From assembly GCA_001829005.1 (NCBI GenBank), contig MIAG01000009.1, positions 341,560-405,559 on the forward strand: a stretch of DNA of 64,000 nt, in the 5' to 3' direction. Shown piece after piece: positions 54,620 to 63,023 of the stretch. The notes under the pieces are model-generated. The model made no database searches and had not been told where the DNA came from. It worked only from the letters and a program-made list of their open reading frames with translations. Within the stretch, counting starts at the first letter, position 1, and every line of letters begins with the position of its first letter. A program made the position numbers and the translations under genes. The DNA comes from Sphingobacteriia bacterium RIFOXYC2_FULL_35_18 (GTDB taxonomy: Bacteria; Bacteroidota; Bacteroidia; Chitinophagales; Chitinophagaceae).

Positions 54620-55240
54620 TTACCTATCCCATTTTTTGTTAAAAACCTTTTGTATTTGTAAAGACAAGAACACCGTGATGCAGGCGCAGATTATTCCTGC
54701 GCCTACGTCTAGTGGAAAATGTTGTGCCAAATATATTCTGGAATAACCTGCTAATAATGCTGCAGTAAATCCAATCAACCAAAAATAGGTATAGGGTAGG
54801 AGCAAGCATCCTAATAAGAATAAACTAAATGCAGTAGTAGTATGACCAGAAGGGAAGCTATTATTGCTGTGTACCGTTACACCTTTTACTGTATGAATAG
54901 GACTTTGCAGGGTTGATTCAATTGCTGCAGTAGGTCTGGCTTCATTAGGATAAATGATTTTTTTTCCTGTTTGCACCAATAAAGTGGAGAGGATAATGGC
55001 GCTTAATACCAGCGGCAATAATTTTCTTTTATAAAAGATAAAATAAAGCGCTACTGGTACCCAGAAAATGCCATCGCCTGCATGGGTGAAATATTTAAAA
55101 AAGAAATCGGCACTTGATCCTAAGTTGTGGTTCAACAACAAAAACAAATCTTCTTTTCCACCCAGGAATGAAAATAAAATCAATATCATTCCTGTGGAAA
55201 TACTAAGGGTGGCTCCTGTTCTAAATGCAGATAAATTCAT
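54620..55240 (-). CDS. PAP2-family membrane phosphatase
   Basis: A 206-residue integral membrane protein with five to six helices and the phosphatase signature in three parts: KKIIYPNEARPTA, SFPSGHTTTAFSLF and SRIYLAQHFPLDVGAG. Known members dephosphorylate phosphatidic acid, undecaprenyl diphosphate or lipid A. It begins 11 bp after the homoserine dehydrogenase stop, so it is probably the third gene of the SAM-regulated unit, although its function is unrelated. Confidence 0.88.
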   Translation of the reverse strand: MNLSAFRTGATLSISTGMILILFSFLGGKEDLFLLLNHNLGSSADFFFKYFTHAGDGIFWVPVALYFIFYKRKLLPLVLSAIILSTLLVQTGKKIIYPNEARPTAAIESTLQSPIHTVKGVTVHSNNSFPSGHTTTAFSLFLLGCLLLPYTYFWLIGFTAALLAGYSRIYLAQHFPLDVGAGIICACITVFLSLQIQKVFNKKWDR

Positions 55241-55251
55241 CTGTAAATATA

Positions 55252-56508
55252 TTAAATAACTCCTGCTAGCTCAAGGCTTCTTTTTTTTAAGTGAACTATA
55301 TCAAGGTCATCAATGATGGCGTCTGGCGTTAAAACCAGTGAAGTATTATTTTCCTTCCACCAATTGTTATTGATGAGTTTATTACAATGCAACACACCTA
55401 TTAAATATTTTCTTTCTGCTTGTGCATGCCATTCTTCTATCCATTCAAAATCTTCTCTTGGAATATATTTCCAATCATCAAAACTCACATATACTTTCAA
55501 GTAATAATCATTTGACAACTCATGTGGTTGATGGTGGTATAATTTTTTATACTCGTATTTATAATTATATCGTAATGCAGCTATATCACTTAATACTGCT
55601 GATGCAGTGGGAAAGCTTCCTGCTCCTTTTCCATAGAAAAATTGTTTATCTGCAAATCCTGATTCAATTACCACCCCATTGTATTCATTTTTTACAAATG
55701 ACAATGGTTCACTCAATGGTACAAATTGCGGTAATACAAAAGCTGCGACTTTTCCATTCTTTAATTTTTTTGCTTGTCCAATTAACTTGATGTCAAATCC
55801 TTTTTCTTTTGCCACCAATGCATCAGATCCCTGTACATTTTGGATACCTGTAAATAAAATTTCGGTAGGCGCACTTACAATACCATATGCGTGGTTTAAT
55901 AAAATGGTCCATTTATTCAATGCATCGTATCCTTCTACGTCTAGCTTGGGGTTGCTTTCAGCAAACCCTAGTTGCTGTGCCAGCAACAGCGCTTCTGAAA
56001 AATCCAGTTTTTCTTCAAACATTTTGGTCAAGATAAAATTAGTAGACCCATTTACAATCGCCTTGATTGAATGCAACAAGTCGTTGTCATAATACTCTTC
56101 TAAGTTTCTGATTACTGGAATAGAAGCGCAAGCTGCCGCTTCGTATAAGAATGGAAGGTCTGTTTCTTTTTGTAAGGCTAGTAAAGCAGGCAAATTGTCT
56201 GCAATCATTTTTTTACTTGCACTTACAACCGACTTGCCATTTTTTAGTGCAGTGGATACTATTTCGAAAGCAGCAACGGAATCGTCAATTACCTCAACAA
56301 TTACATTGATTGTTGGGTCTTGTAATAATTCGTTTTTATCTGAAGTGAAGAGTGCTTCTGGCGCATTTCTTTTTTTGGCTGCATTCTTAATACAGACTTT
56401 TTTAATACTCGCTTTTAAAGAGGGAGTTTGTTGCAACACTTTGTACAATCCTTCTCCTACTACACCAAATCCAAATAATCCAATTGTCAATTGTTTGTGG
56501 GTTTCCAT
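55252..56508 (-). CDS. hom: homoserine dehydrogenase
   Basis: A 418-residue NAD(P)-dependent enzyme that makes homoserine from aspartate semialdehyde, the precursor for methionine and threonine. The Rossmann motif is LFGFGVVGEGLYKVL. KMIADNLPALLALQKE, LYEAAACASIPVIRNL and SIKAIVNGSTNFIL follow, then GFAESNPKLDVEGYDAL and FYGKGAGSFPTASAVLSD. It is free-standing, not fused to aspartokinase. It lies 30 bp after the metB-like gene and shares its SAM riboswitch. Confidence 0.93.
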   Translation of the reverse strand: METHKQLTIGLFGFGVVGEGLYKVLQQTPSLKASIKKVCIKNAAKKRNAPEALFTSDKNELLQDPTINVIVEVIDDSVAAFEIVSTALKNGKSVVSASKKMIADNLPALLALQKETDLPFLYEAAACASIPVIRNLEEYYDNDLLHSIKAIVNGSTNFILTKMFEEKLDFSEALLLAQQLGFAESNPKLDVEGYDALNKWTILLNHAYGIVSAPTEILFTGIQNVQGSDALVAKEKGFDIKLIGQAKKLKNGKVAAFVLPQFVPLSEPLSFVKNEYNGVVIESGFADKQFFYGKGAGSFPTASAVLSDIAALRYNYKYEYKKLYHHQPHELSNDYYLKVYVSFDDWKYIPREDFEWIEEWHAQAERKYLIGVLHCNKLINNNWWKENNTSLVLTPDAIIDDLDIVHLKKRSLELAGVI

Positions 56509-56538
56509 TTTATTTTTTCTTTTAAAGTTTATTTCTAT

Positions 56539-57726
56539 TTAATATTCGTTACTTGTTGCGTAAGCATCACTAGTTTCTTTTGCTTCAATTGAATCTAAAA
56601 CGCTAGCTAGGTCAGCAATTAAATCTTCCGCTTCCTCCAAGCCAATTGATAAGCGAATCAAGCTATCACTTACACCCGCTGCCCTTCTTTTTTCTGCTGG
56701 GATAGATTTATGGGTCATATTCGCTGGATGTGAAATCAAGCTTTTAATACCCCCCAAACTCTCCGCCAGCTTGAATAATTGCGTATTGCTTACCAAGTCC
56801 ACGGCAGCTTCATTGGTGTCATTCACTAAGGAGAAAGAAATAATTCCGCCTCCTGTTTTAGATTGAGTAAGCGCCAATTTGTGATTGGGATGGGTAGATA
56901 ATCCTGGATAATATACTGCTGCCACAGCCGGATGTGTAGTTAAATACTGTGCTACTTTTAAAGCAGTTCTGCTATGGTGTTTCATGCGCAAATGCAAGGT
57001 TTCAATTCCTCTAATCACCAACCAACTATCAAAGGGTGCCAACACTGCCCCACAAGCATTTTGAAAAAACTTTAGTCTTGCTCCAACTTGTTCATCCTTA
57101 GCTACCAATATCCCAGCAATTAAATCACTGTGTCCACCCAAGTATTTGGTGGCACTATGTATCACAATATCTGCGCCTAGTAATAATGGTTGTTGCAGCA
57201 CAGGGGTAGCAAAAGTATTGTCTACGCAAAGCAGACAGTTGTTGGCTTTGGCAATTTTTGCAATTGCTGAAATATCAGATATTTTCAACGTAGGGTTGGT
57301 AGGGGTTTCTAGCCAAATCAGTTTGGTCTTAGGGGTAATGGCTGCAGCCACTTTTTCTAGATCACTGGTATCTACAAAATGTACTTTGATGCCATACTGT
57401 TCATACACTGCAGTAAACAAGCGATAAGCTCCTCCGTAAATATCGTCTACTGCTACAATTTCATCTCCTGATTTTAAGAGTTTTACTACTGCATCAATGG
57501 CCGCCAATCCGCTGGCAAATGCCAATCCCGTTGCACCAAACTCTAGTTTAGCCATTAGTTCTTCAAGTGTTGCCCTGGTTGGATTATTTGATCTTGAATA
57601 ATCATAGCCCTTGTTTACGCCGGGGGCTTCTTGCACAAATGTGCTGGTTTGATAAATGGGAACTGAAATAGCTCCTGTAAGTGGATCTACCGGGATGCTG
57701 TGAATGAGTTTTGTTGCACTGAGCAT
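56539..57726 (-). CDS. cystathionine gamma-synthase-like PLP enzyme
   Basis: A 395-residue trans-sulfuration enzyme. The PLP lysine is Lys194 in HSATKYLGGHSD; YDYSRSNNPTR, FASGLAAIDAV, WLETPTNPTL and DNTFATPVLQQP are family motifs, and SLGGIKSLISHPANMTH is near the end. It is the first gene after the SAM-I riboswitch and precedes homoserine dehydrogenase. The most likely role is therefore sulfur transfer to an activated homoserine (cystathionine gamma-synthase, metB, or a sulfhydrylase). Confidence 0.88.
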   Translation of the reverse strand: MLSATKLIHSIPVDPLTGAISVPIYQTSTFVQEAPGVNKGYDYSRSNNPTRATLEELMAKLEFGATGLAFASGLAAIDAVVKLLKSGDEIVAVDDIYGGAYRLFTAVYEQYGIKVHFVDTSDLEKVAAAITPKTKLIWLETPTNPTLKISDISAIAKIAKANNCLLCVDNTFATPVLQQPLLLGADIVIHSATKYLGGHSDLIAGILVAKDEQVGARLKFFQNACGAVLAPFDSWLVIRGIETLHLRMKHHSRTALKVAQYLTTHPAVAAVYYPGLSTHPNHKLALTQSKTGGGIISFSLVNDTNEAAVDLVSNTQLFKLAESLGGIKSLISHPANMTHKSIPAEKRRAAGVSDSLIRLSIGLEEAEDLIADLASVLDSIEAKETSDAYATSNEY

Positions 57727-57803
57727 GATACGATGTTTTTTTGTTAAAAAATATCGTTCTTGTTAATCTCAAGGTGTGGTTAGTCGCTTGGTTTACACCA
57801 AAT

Positions 57804-57832
57804 AAAAAACCCACCTGATAAAATCAGATGGG
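57804..57832 (-). terminator. attenuator terminator of the SAM riboswitch
   Basis: Read on the minus strand, a 9-bp stem (57832-57824 with 57818-57810, one wobble) closes a short loop and is followed by six T (57809-57804). It lies between the aptamer and the metB-like gene. The aptamer's P1 3' side and adjoining bases (57882-57873) can pair instead with the loop and flanks of this terminator (one bulge, one wobble), a plausible antiterminator. Confidence 0.85.
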
Positions 57833-57876
57833 CATATATAATTTTCCTCTCGGTAATAATAAAAGCTTGACTCTGA

Positions 57877-57999
57877 CTTATCTTCCCCGTTGCAGTTTAA
57901 TGCAATCAGGATGGAATTGGCACCTTCATACTACAGAGTGAACGTAATATGGGTTGCCAAGGCTTCACAGGGCCAAAACCCTCCGCCTTTCTTGATAAG
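57877..57999 (-). ncRNA. SAM-I (S-box) riboswitch
   Basis: On the minus strand the aptamer begins with CTTATCAAGA, then the conserved AAAGGCGGAGGG, the GGCCCTGTGAAGCC turn and GGCAACC, and closes with GATAAG pairing to the 5' CTTATC (57994-57999 with 57877-57882). These are the SAM-I consensus blocks in the right order and spacing. With SAM bound, P1 forms and frees the downstream terminator. The controlled genes are metB-like, hom and probably the PAP2 gene. Confidence 0.95.
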
Positions 58000-58017
58000 A
58001 TTATTAAAGAACTACTG

Positions 58018-58049
58018 CAAAGATAGTGCAGCAGTTTTAATCCACCAAA
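58018..58049 (-). promoter_or_regulatory. promoter of the SAM-riboswitch operon
   Basis: On the minus strand TTTG (58049-58046), a 20-nt spacer, and TATCTTTG (58025-58018) fit the Bacteroidota consensus exactly. The implied start falls a few bases ahead of the aptamer's 5' end. Confidence 0.8.
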
Positions 58050-58110
58050 TTAAAAGTCTACTAATTTAGTAGGGTAATATAATTTTTCCTTTTTTATACA
58101 TTCGCAAACA

Positions 58111-58139
58111 TTGAAGGGCTTCCCTTGTTTGTATCTTTA
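58111..58139 (+). promoter_or_regulatory. candidate promoter of uvrA
   Basis: TTG at 58111-58113, an 18-nt gap, then TATCTTTA at 58132-58139, nine bases before the ATG at 58149. It agrees with the consensus at all but the last base. If real, the leader is very short. Confidence 0.45.
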
Positions 58140-58148
58140 ACCTCCATT

Positions 58149-61016
58149 ATGGCAAAGAAAGAAATAGGCAAGCAACCCATCCTTGAGAACGACCAGGATT
58201 ATATTCAGGTTTTTGGTGCTAAGGAACATAATTTAAAAAATATTGATATCTCTATTCCTAAAAACAAATTAGTTGTTTTTACAGGGGTGAGTGGAAGCGG
58301 TAAATCTTCTTTGGCTTTTGATACCATTTATAACGAAGGTCAACGCCGATACATGGAAAGCTTTGGTGCCTATGCCAGACAATTCATGGGCGATATGGAA
58401 AGACCTGATGTAGATAAAATTACGGGTCTATCTCCGGTGATTTCTATTGAACAAAAAACCACCAATAAGAATCCTAGATCGACTGTTGGAACGGTTACAG
58501 AAGTCTACGATTTTCTAAGATTATTGTATGCAAGAATTGGAGAAGCATACAGTTATGAGACCGGTAAAAAAATGGTGAAGTTTAGTGAAGAGGAAATTGT
58601 AGAAAATATTTATACTCGTTTCAAAAATAAGAAAGTCAGTTTATTAGCTCCTTTAATTAGGGGTAGAAAAGGTCACTATAGAGAATTGTTCGAAGAGATT
58701 CGCAAAAAAGGTTTTTTAAAAGTAAGAGTGGACGGTGAAATTTTAGACCTCACGCCTAAGTTGCAAGTAGATCGGTATAAAATACATGACATAGAAGTAG
58801 TGATTGATCGTTTGCCAGTGACAGACGATATGCGTGTTCGAGTTAGTCAAAGTGTGCAACAATCCCTTAAAATGGGTAAAGATTTATTGTTTCTATTATT
58901 GAATGATAGTAATAAAACGATTCAATATTCTAAACAGTTAATGTGCGAAGATACTGGTATCAGTTATGAAGAACCTTCTCCCAATGCGTTTTCGTTTAAC
59001 TCTCCTTATGGCGCTTGCCCTACTTGTAAAGGGCTGGGAAATGTTTACTCAATTGATATGTCTGCAGTTATTCCTGATAATACATTGAGCATTAAAGAGG
59101 GAGGTATTGCTCCACTAGGTGTACAACGTGATGCTTATATGTTTAGGAATGTAGAGCAGTTGGCAAAGAAAAGTAAAATCAATTTAGATAAGCCCATTAA
59201 AGATTTACCCATCGCTGGATTAAACATCTTATTATACGGTAATCCGGAAGGAGATAGTTTAGAAATTGATAATCCAGAGGAAATTGCTGGAGTTGATCCG
59301 TATAGCGGAGATTTTGAAGGAATTATCCCGATGCTTAAACGTTGGTTCACCGGCGTTAAGAGTGATGGTATGCGCGAGTGGGTAGAGCAATATATGGAAT
59401 TGAAGCTCTGTAATAGTTGCCAAGGGAATCGATTGAAAAAAGAAAGCCTTTGGTTTAAAGTAGATGAAAAAAATATTGCTGAATTAAGTGCACTCAATTT
59501 AGATAAACTGCATCATTGGTTTGTTGGCTTAGAAGAAAGGTTGAATAAAAAACAAAACCTGATTGCCAAAGATATTTTGAAAGAAATACGCGAACGTTTA
59601 CAGTTTTTATTAGATGTAGGATTAACCTATCTTTCTTTAAGCAGGTCTTCTAGAACCCTTAGTGGAGGTGAGTCTCAGCGAATTAGATTGGCAACACAAA
59701 TTGGTTCACAATTACAAGGGATTACCTATATTTTAGATGAGCCTTCTATTGGTTTGCACCAACGTGATAATCATCAATTGATTTATGCACTTAAAAACCT
59801 GCGTGATATTGGCAATAGTGTATTAGTGGTAGAGCATGATAAAGATATTATGTTGGCTTCTGATTATTTGGTAGATATTGGTCCTAGGGCAGGTAAGTTT
59901 GGCGGGAATATTGTTGCAGAAGGAACACCTGCAGAAGTACTTGCTTCTAATTCTGATACAGCTCAGTATTTAAATGGGCAAAAGTCTATTGCAGTTCCAA
60001 CAGAACGAAGAGTTGGAAATGGTAAAGAATTGATTTTAAAAGGGGCTTCTGGAAATAATTTAAAGAATGTTACGGTACATTTTCCATTGGGTAAATTGAT
60101 TGTGGTAAGTGGTGTGAGTGGTAGTGGTAAAAGCACTTTAATTAATGAAACCTTATATCCGCTTTTATCTAAGCATTGTTACAATAGTAAAGTGCATCCC
60201 ATGCCTTTTGTTTCGGTAAAAGGTTTAGAACATATTGATAAAGTGATTGAGATTGATCAATCACCCATTGGTAGAACACCTAGAAGTAATCCTGCAACTT
60301 ATTGTGGTTTCTTCACTGAAATTAGAACCTTATTTGCTGCTGTTCCCGAAGCCAAGATTAGGGGCTATGCAGCTGGTCGTTTTTCATTTAATGTAAAAGG
60401 TGGTCGTTGCGATGTTTGTGAAGGAGGTGGTATGAAAGTAATTGAAATGAATTTTCTTCCTGATGTATATGTGAATTGTGAAAAGTGCAATGGTAAAAGA
60501 TACAATCGCGAAACATTGGAAATTCGTTATAAGGGAAAATCAATCAGTGATGTATTGAATATGACGGTGGATGAAGCATGTGATTTCTTTCAACCTGTTC
60601 CTTATTTGTATCGTAAAATTAAAGTATTACAAGATGTGGGTTTGGGTTATGTAACATTGGGGCAATCTGCTGTTACATTAAGCGGTGGTGAAGCACAGCG
60701 GGTAAAGCTTGCTACTGAATTAGGCAAGAAAGATACTGGTAAAACTTTTTATATTTTGGATGAACCTACTACTGGTTTACACTTTCAAGACATTAGTCAT
60801 TTACTAGATGTGCTGAATAAATTAGTAGACAGAGGTAATTCGGTGCTGGTAATTGAACACAATTTAGATGTAGTTAAAATGGCCGATCATGTTATTGATT
60901 TGGGGCCCGAAGGAGGTGATGGGGGTGGACAAATTTTATTTGAGGGAACGCCAGAGAAAATGCTCTTGCATAAAACCAGCCATACTGCTCGCTTTTTAAA
61001 AGCAGAAATGAATTAA
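58149..61016 (+). CDS. uvrA: excinuclease ABC subunit A
   Basis: A 955-residue damage-recognition ATPase of nucleotide-excision repair. Two ABC domains are seen: Walker A GVSGSGKSSLAFDT and GVSGSGKSTLINET, signatures TLSGGESQRIRLA and TLSGGEAQRVKLA, Walker B ILDEPSIGLHQ and ILDEPTTGLHF. Zinc modules are at CPTCKGLG and CDVCEGGG...CEKCNGKRYN. I chose ATG 58149; the eight upstream codons of the frame begin with TTG and overlap the likely promoter. Confidence 0.96.
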   Translation: MAKKEIGKQPILENDQDYIQVFGAKEHNLKNIDISIPKNKLVVFTGVSGSGKSSLAFDTIYNEGQRRYMESFGAYARQFMGDMERPDVDKITGLSPVISIEQKTTNKNPRSTVGTVTEVYDFLRLLYARIGEAYSYETGKKMVKFSEEEIVENIYTRFKNKKVSLLAPLIRGRKGHYRELFEEIRKKGFLKVRVDGEILDLTPKLQVDRYKIHDIEVVIDRLPVTDDMRVRVSQSVQQSLKMGKDLLFLLLNDSNKTIQYSKQLMCEDTGISYEEPSPNAFSFNSPYGACPTCKGLGNVYSIDMSAVIPDNTLSIKEGGIAPLGVQRDAYMFRNVEQLAKKSKINLDKPIKDLPIAGLNILLYGNPEGDSLEIDNPEEIAGVDPYSGDFEGIIPMLKRWFTGVKSDGMREWVEQYMELKLCNSCQGNRLKKESLWFKVDEKNIAELSALNLDKLHHWFVGLEERLNKKQNLIAKDILKEIRERLQFLLDVGLTYLSLSRSSRTLSGGESQRIRLATQIGSQLQGITYILDEPSIGLHQRDNHQLIYALKNLRDIGNSVLVVEHDKDIMLASDYLVDIGPRAGKFGGNIVAEGTPAEVLASNSDTAQYLNGQKSIAVPTERRVGNGKELILKGASGNNLKNVTVHFPLGKLIVVSGVSGSGKSTLINETLYPLLSKHCYNSKVHPMPFVSVKGLEHIDKVIEIDQSPIGRTPRSNPATYCGFFTEIRTLFAAVPEAKIRGYAAGRFSFNVKGGRCDVCEGGGMKVIEMNFLPDVYVNCEKCNGKRYNRETLEIRYKGKSISDVLNMTVDEACDFFQPVPYLYRKIKVLQDVGLGYVTLGQSAVTLSGGEAQRVKLATELGKKDTGKTFYILDEPTTGLHFQDISHLLDVLNKLVDRGNSVLVIEHNLDVVKMADHVIDLGPEGGDGGGQILFEGTPEKMLLHKTSHTARFLKAEMN

Positions 61017-61025
61017 CTTCAAGCT

Positions 61026-61517
61026 ATGAATTTAAATGATTTAAATTTTTTACCTGAATGGGACGAAAGCAGGTATAAAGTAGGACCAGGTGATGCTGCG
61101 GAAGAATGGCGTAGAGGTCCTGCTAGGGCTATTGCTAAAGCCATGTACAATCAATGGAGAGAGGTATTTGGATTGGTGATTGCTTTTGCAGAAAACCTAG
61201 CAGATGATGGGGAAGAAACACATCCAGCTTCTACCAAGGCATTAATATATGAGAACGTGATGATTGTTGCTCCTAAAATTATAGGGGCCATCAGTATGGA
61301 TTTATATGTGCTTAAAATGGAAAACGCTTCCAATATTAGAACCAATGCCAAACAAATGATGGAACAAATTGGTTTTGCAGTGCTTATGGGTTGGGCCGAT
61401 GAATCGCACAAACAAGTTATTGAAGAAGCGCTTTATAAATTTAGAGAACTCTACAAACAATGGGTCAGCACATTTCAAAAAGATGCTTACGAAGATGAGT
61501 GGGGCTTATTTGTTTAG
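61026..61517 (+). CDS. conserved small protein of unknown function downstream of uvrA
   Basis: A 163-residue, mostly helical protein (ARAIAKAMYNQWREVFGLVI, KMENASNIRTNAKQMMEQIG), acidic at the ends, without signal, membrane segment or known catalytic motif. It starts 9 bp after uvrA, so it is probably co-transcribed and may be linked to DNA repair only by position. I do not recognise a named family. Confidence 0.7.
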   Translation: MNLNDLNFLPEWDESRYKVGPGDAAEEWRRGPARAIAKAMYNQWREVFGLVIAFAENLADDGEETHPASTKALIYENVMIVAPKIIGAISMDLYVLKMENASNIRTNAKQMMEQIGFAVLMGWADESHKQVIEEALYKFRELYKQWVSTFQKDAYEDEWGLFV

Positions 61518-61924
61518 TAGTCTGATTTCTTGGTATGCAATGGTTTCCAAATTAAATAATAGTAGCCGAGAATCAATATTCCGATAGTAAAAGGAATAAT
61601 CGCTAAGTGCTTAAACGTGTAGTCTCCCCAAATAATTTTGTGGTCAAATCCAAAAAACTCACTGACCATCCAATAGGAGTTGGCAGAAATCCAAACGGTA
61701 ATGGCTAGGTTATGGCATAATTCTGAAACGTATTGTCTGGTTCTATAGGCAATTATGATGGAGATGATTAGGGTAGGTATAATCATAACAGTTCCCAACC
61801 ATTTTAACCCTAAACACCATGCTACGTCTTTGAATAGCCAGAACACGATGTGTAGGTTTTCCATCTTTCTATACTTCAATGGAATATCATATCTGTTGTT
61901 GTGAACCGAAGGGGCTTGCTCCAT
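61514..61924 (-). CDS. small membrane protein, unknown
   Basis: A 136-residue protein with about four membrane helices (AWCLGLKWLGTVMIIPTLII, NLAITVWISANSYWMVSEFF, LAIIPFTIGILILGYYYLIW). It is rich in Trp and His. I do not recognise the family. Its stop overlaps the stop of the uvrA-linked gene by 4 bp (convergent). Confidence 0.65.
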   Translation of the reverse strand: MEQAPSVHNNRYDIPLKYRKMENLHIVFWLFKDVAWCLGLKWLGTVMIIPTLIISIIIAYRTRQYVSELCHNLAITVWISANSYWMVSEFFGFDHKIIWGDYTFKHLAIIPFTIGILILGYYYLIWKPLHTKKSDY

Positions 61925-61966
61925 GCCTAATTCATTTGAGGCACAATATTAATTTTTTGTAATCAA

Positions 61967-63019
61967 TTAGCGGCTTAAAATATTTTTGAATCGCTGTACA
62001 TCCGCTAAGGGGTGAATTGGATTGCCATTAATGATATGCTGGGTAATCTGATGTGCAAAATAAGGAGCTAGGCTACAACCCTTGGTACCAGTGCCATTTA
62101 ATACACCAATATTTTTTTGCACTGGATGAAAGCCCACAAAAGGTCTGCGTTCTACATTGGCTGGTCTTTCTGAAGCTATATGGTTGACTATTTCATAGGG
62201 AAGCTTTAGCCAATTTTGTAACTGTTGGGTTGTTTTGTTGTAAAAAGATTGAGTCGGGTTCAGGTTTTCATATTTCCATTCATAAGTAGATCCTATCCAA
62301 AATAAGTTATCTTTCCAAGGAACCACACTAATTCCTTGTTTATAAATATTGTTTCTAGGTAAGTCTGGAATTGATGCTATTAGGGCTTCTCCTTTATTAC
62401 TCGCATAGGGTAATAACTCAAAATAAGGGTTGTTGATTCCTCCTGTTCCTTCACAAAAAATAATTTGATTGGCTTTAATTCCTTTCCATTCTACGCCATT
62501 AGGCTGAATGATGCATTCATCCCACTCAAATCTTTCTTCTACCAACGCATTTTGTTCAATTAATTTTTTTCTAAATGCATTCAGCATTTCTTGCAATTGA
62601 ATTAACCAACATGGATGAATTTCTCCTACGCCAAACAATAAATGAAAATAGGGCTCCCATATTTTTTCATCTACCACACTTAAGTATTCCGTTTCCTTTG
62701 GCAATCTTTCCGCAAAGGCAATCTTGTTTTGTGGGGTTGCATGAAAATCAAGAATATTACATTGATCAATTAAATGAACACCCAATTCTTTGCCTAATTC
62801 GGTATAAGCATCCACAGCAAATGGCATGAATAGTTCTATTTCCCAAGTTCGCACAATTCTTCTTCCTGTTACCGGATTAATCACTCCGCTGGCTACTTTG
62901 GTTGCACTATTGGGTATAGATTCATCTATAACCACAACCTGTTGCCCTGCTTTCATCAGATTCCAACTTAGCATAGTGCCGCATAGCCCCTGTCCTATAA
63001 TTATTGTATCAACCTGCAT
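61967..63019 (-). CDS. FAD-dependent oxidoreductase (D-amino-acid oxidase-like)
   Basis: A 350-residue flavoprotein of the DAO family. The FAD motif is DTIIIGQGLCGTMLSWNLMK, followed by SATKVASGVINPVTGRR, IIFCEGTGGINNPYF, WIGSTYEWKYENL and a C-terminal VLNGTGTKGCSLAPYFA that closes on the flavin. The substrate is unknown; similarity in layout to glycine oxidase or MnmC-type oxidases is possible. It is 4 bp downstream of the alpha-2-macroglobulin-like gene, on the same strand. Confidence 0.83.
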   Translation of the reverse strand: MQVDTIIIGQGLCGTMLSWNLMKAGQQVVVIDESIPNSATKVASGVINPVTGRRIVRTWEIELFMPFAVDAYTELGKELGVHLIDQCNILDFHATPQNKIAFAERLPKETEYLSVVDEKIWEPYFHLLFGVGEIHPCWLIQLQEMLNAFRKKLIEQNALVEERFEWDECIIQPNGVEWKGIKANQIIFCEGTGGINNPYFELLPYASNKGEALIASIPDLPRNNIYKQGISVVPWKDNLFWIGSTYEWKYENLNPTQSFYNKTTQQLQNWLKLPYEIVNHIASERPANVERRPFVGFHPVQKNIGVLNGTGTKGCSLAPYFAHQITQHIINGNPIHPLADVQRFKNILSR

Positions 63020-63023
63020 TGTA

